From Clostridiales bacterium UBA2432 (GTDB lineage Bacteria > Bacillota > Clostridia > Lachnospirales > Vallitaleaceae), in the NCBI GenBank assembly GCA_002342805.1, contig DDQW01000074.1, forward strand, positions 178,506-242,505: 64,000 nucleotides of DNA, in the 5' to 3' direction. Position numbers and translations under genes: made by a program. This document shows positions 63,130 through 64,000 of this stretch, one piece after another. How positions within the stretch are numbered: position 1 is the stretch's first letter; each line of letters opens with the position of its first letter. The notes below the pieces were generated by a model. The model was not told the DNA's origin and made no database searches. It saw nothing but the letters and a program-made list of their open reading frames with translations.

Positions 63130-64000
63130 ATGCAAAGTTTGAGCATTGTATTGAACTATATTTATATCATTTTATTAACCGTTTTTACCTTTCATATCAT
63201 GGTATCTTATAAATTATCTGTGGAAGACAATAAAACGTCATTAAGCATGGAACAATTTATTTTATTTGTTTTTTGCATTCTAGGACATGGATTTATTCTA
63301 TTGAATAATGGATTGAATAAAGATGGAATCACGATTATGGGCTTAAATATTATTGCAATTGGTTTATTTGTCTATGGAAGTCAATTGACCAATTATTTAG
63401 AACCTATTGTATGGCATCTTATTGCCATGATTCATTTAACCGGTTCGATTATGTTACATCGTTTGGACCCAAGCTTAGCCCTAAAACATACGCTCTATGC
63501 ATGTGTTGGTTTTGTTGTCATGTTTATCGCTATATTTATTCTTCGTTATATTAAACGAATCGATAAACTCACTTGGATATATCTTATTTTGTCGGTTGCC
63601 TTACTATTGAGTGTGAATGCAACGGTCAATGGAGCTACCAATTGGGTAAATATTCGAGGAATAACGTTTCAGCCCTCAGAAATCGTAAAAATTCTTTTTG
63701 CCTTTTCACTTGCGGGCTTATTTCGGTTTCAAAAAAGTTTTTCAGGGCTTGTAATTGGGTCCTTGTTCAGTGGCCTTCTTATCTTAATCTTGGTTTATCA
63801 AAGAGATTTAGGAAGTGCCTTATTATTTTTTGTGACCTATATCGTATTATCCTATATGTATTATCAAAAAAGGTGGCTGCCTTTTGCTCAAATCGGAGTA
63901 CTTAGTCTGGCCAGTATGATCGCCTATAAATTGTTTTCTCACATTCAAGTGCGGATTATATCCTGGTTATACCCCTTTGAATATATTGACCATGAAGGAT
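63130..64000 (+). CDS. SEDS-family protein (FtsW/RodA/SpoVE), 3' end outside window
   Basis: The first ~290 codons of a polytopic membrane protein, cut by the right edge. Family signatures: NGATNWVNIRGITFQPSEIVKI and VYQRDLGSALLFFVTY, the second with the catalytic-type aspartate of SEDS glycosyltransferases. It polymerises peptidoglycan with a partner class b penicillin-binding protein. Start ATG 63130, 7 bases after the U32 stop and with a weak AGGTG site. FtsW, RodA and SpoVE cannot be told apart from this part alone. Confidence 0.9.
   Translation, partial: MQSLSIVLNYIYIILLTVFTFHIMVSYKLSVEDNKTSLSMEQFILFVFCILGHGFILLNNGLNKDGITIMGLNIIAIGLFVYGSQLTNYLEPIVWHLIAMIHLTGSIMLHRLDPSLALKHTLYACVGFVVMFIAIFILRYIKRIDKLTWIYLILSVALLLSVNATVNGATNWVNIRGITFQPSEIVKILFAFSLAGLFRFQKSFSGLVIGSLFSGLLILILVYQRDLGSALLFFVTYIVLSYMYYQKRWLPFAQIGVLSLASMIAYKLFSHIQVRIISWLYPFEYIDHEG

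Noticed and set aside
63573..63905. A 110-codon plus-strand frame near the right edge
   Set aside because: It runs inside and out of frame with the SEDS gene, whose NGATNWVNIRG and VYQRDLGSALL motifs are in the other frame.

Overview
The window is a stretch of ordinary core chromosome from a low-GC, Gram-positive, anaerobe-type bacterium. Gene content and order point to Firmicutes, class Clostridia, probably a Lachnospirales-like lineage; this placement is an inference from gene order, codon use and family resemblance, not from a database search. Markers include acetate production by Pta-AckA, an adenosylcobalamin-dependent class II ribonucleotide reductase, an NADH:rubredoxin-oxidoreductase-like flavoprotein, single-membrane lipoproteins, AGGAGG ribosome binding sites with some GTG and TTG starts, and TTGACA/TATAAT promoters. 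Genes are tightly packed, no gene-free stretch exceeds about 170 bases, and I see no rRNA, tRNA, CRISPR array, insertion sequence or prophage.

Layout. 1-3000: tmcAL (cut by the left edge) diverges from pta-ackA. 3000-12200: DUF177-rpmF, then plsX-acpP-rnc-smc-ftsY and ylxM-ffh, joining lipid precursor synthesis, chromosome condensation and the signal recognition particle pathway. 12300-19300: rpsP-khpA-rimM-trmD-rplS-lepB-rbgA (ribosome and tRNA maturation plus signal peptidase), followed by a rubredoxin-reductase-like enzyme, a PD-(D/E)XK nuclease-like protein and threonine ammonia-lyase. 19400-24700: a secreted LysM/5'-nucleotidase, a class II ribonucleotide reductase on the minus strand with two well-placed NrdR boxes, and a PPK2 polyphosphate kinase. 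24700-35900: miaB-mutS-mutL-miaA-hfq-ynbB-alaS (tRNA modification and mismatch repair). 35870-38200: a CapA-like lipoprotein and an AEC transporter. 38200-47980: rpsU-yqeY-phoH-pgpH-ybeY-DUF3048-cdd, then a SpoVB/MurJ-like flippase and two flavoproteins. 48000-50900: a tandem pair of closely related PaaK/CapK-type adenylate-forming enzymes. 50850-58000: M32 carboxypeptidase, DUF4349 lipoprotein, proB, an acyltransferase with a zinc ribbon, a GltS-like symporter, DUF896, 5-formyl-THF cyclo-ligase and a DUF1292 protein. 58100-64000: ruvAB, a winged-helix protein, zapA, a U32 peptidase-family protein and the start of a SEDS (FtsW/RodA) gene cut by the right edge.

Most genes are housekeeping and well understood. 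No wholly novel system is evident. The items most worth a second look are the tandem adenylate-forming pair, the reduced PgpH-type cyclic-di-AMP phosphodiesterase without its extracellular domain, the acyltransferase/zinc-ribbon fusion, the LysM/5'-nucleotidase fusion, the nuclease-like DUF2161 gene coupled to a redox enzyme, the NrdR operator pair, a palindrome in the pta promoter, and several intra-operon hairpins that may act as attenuators.
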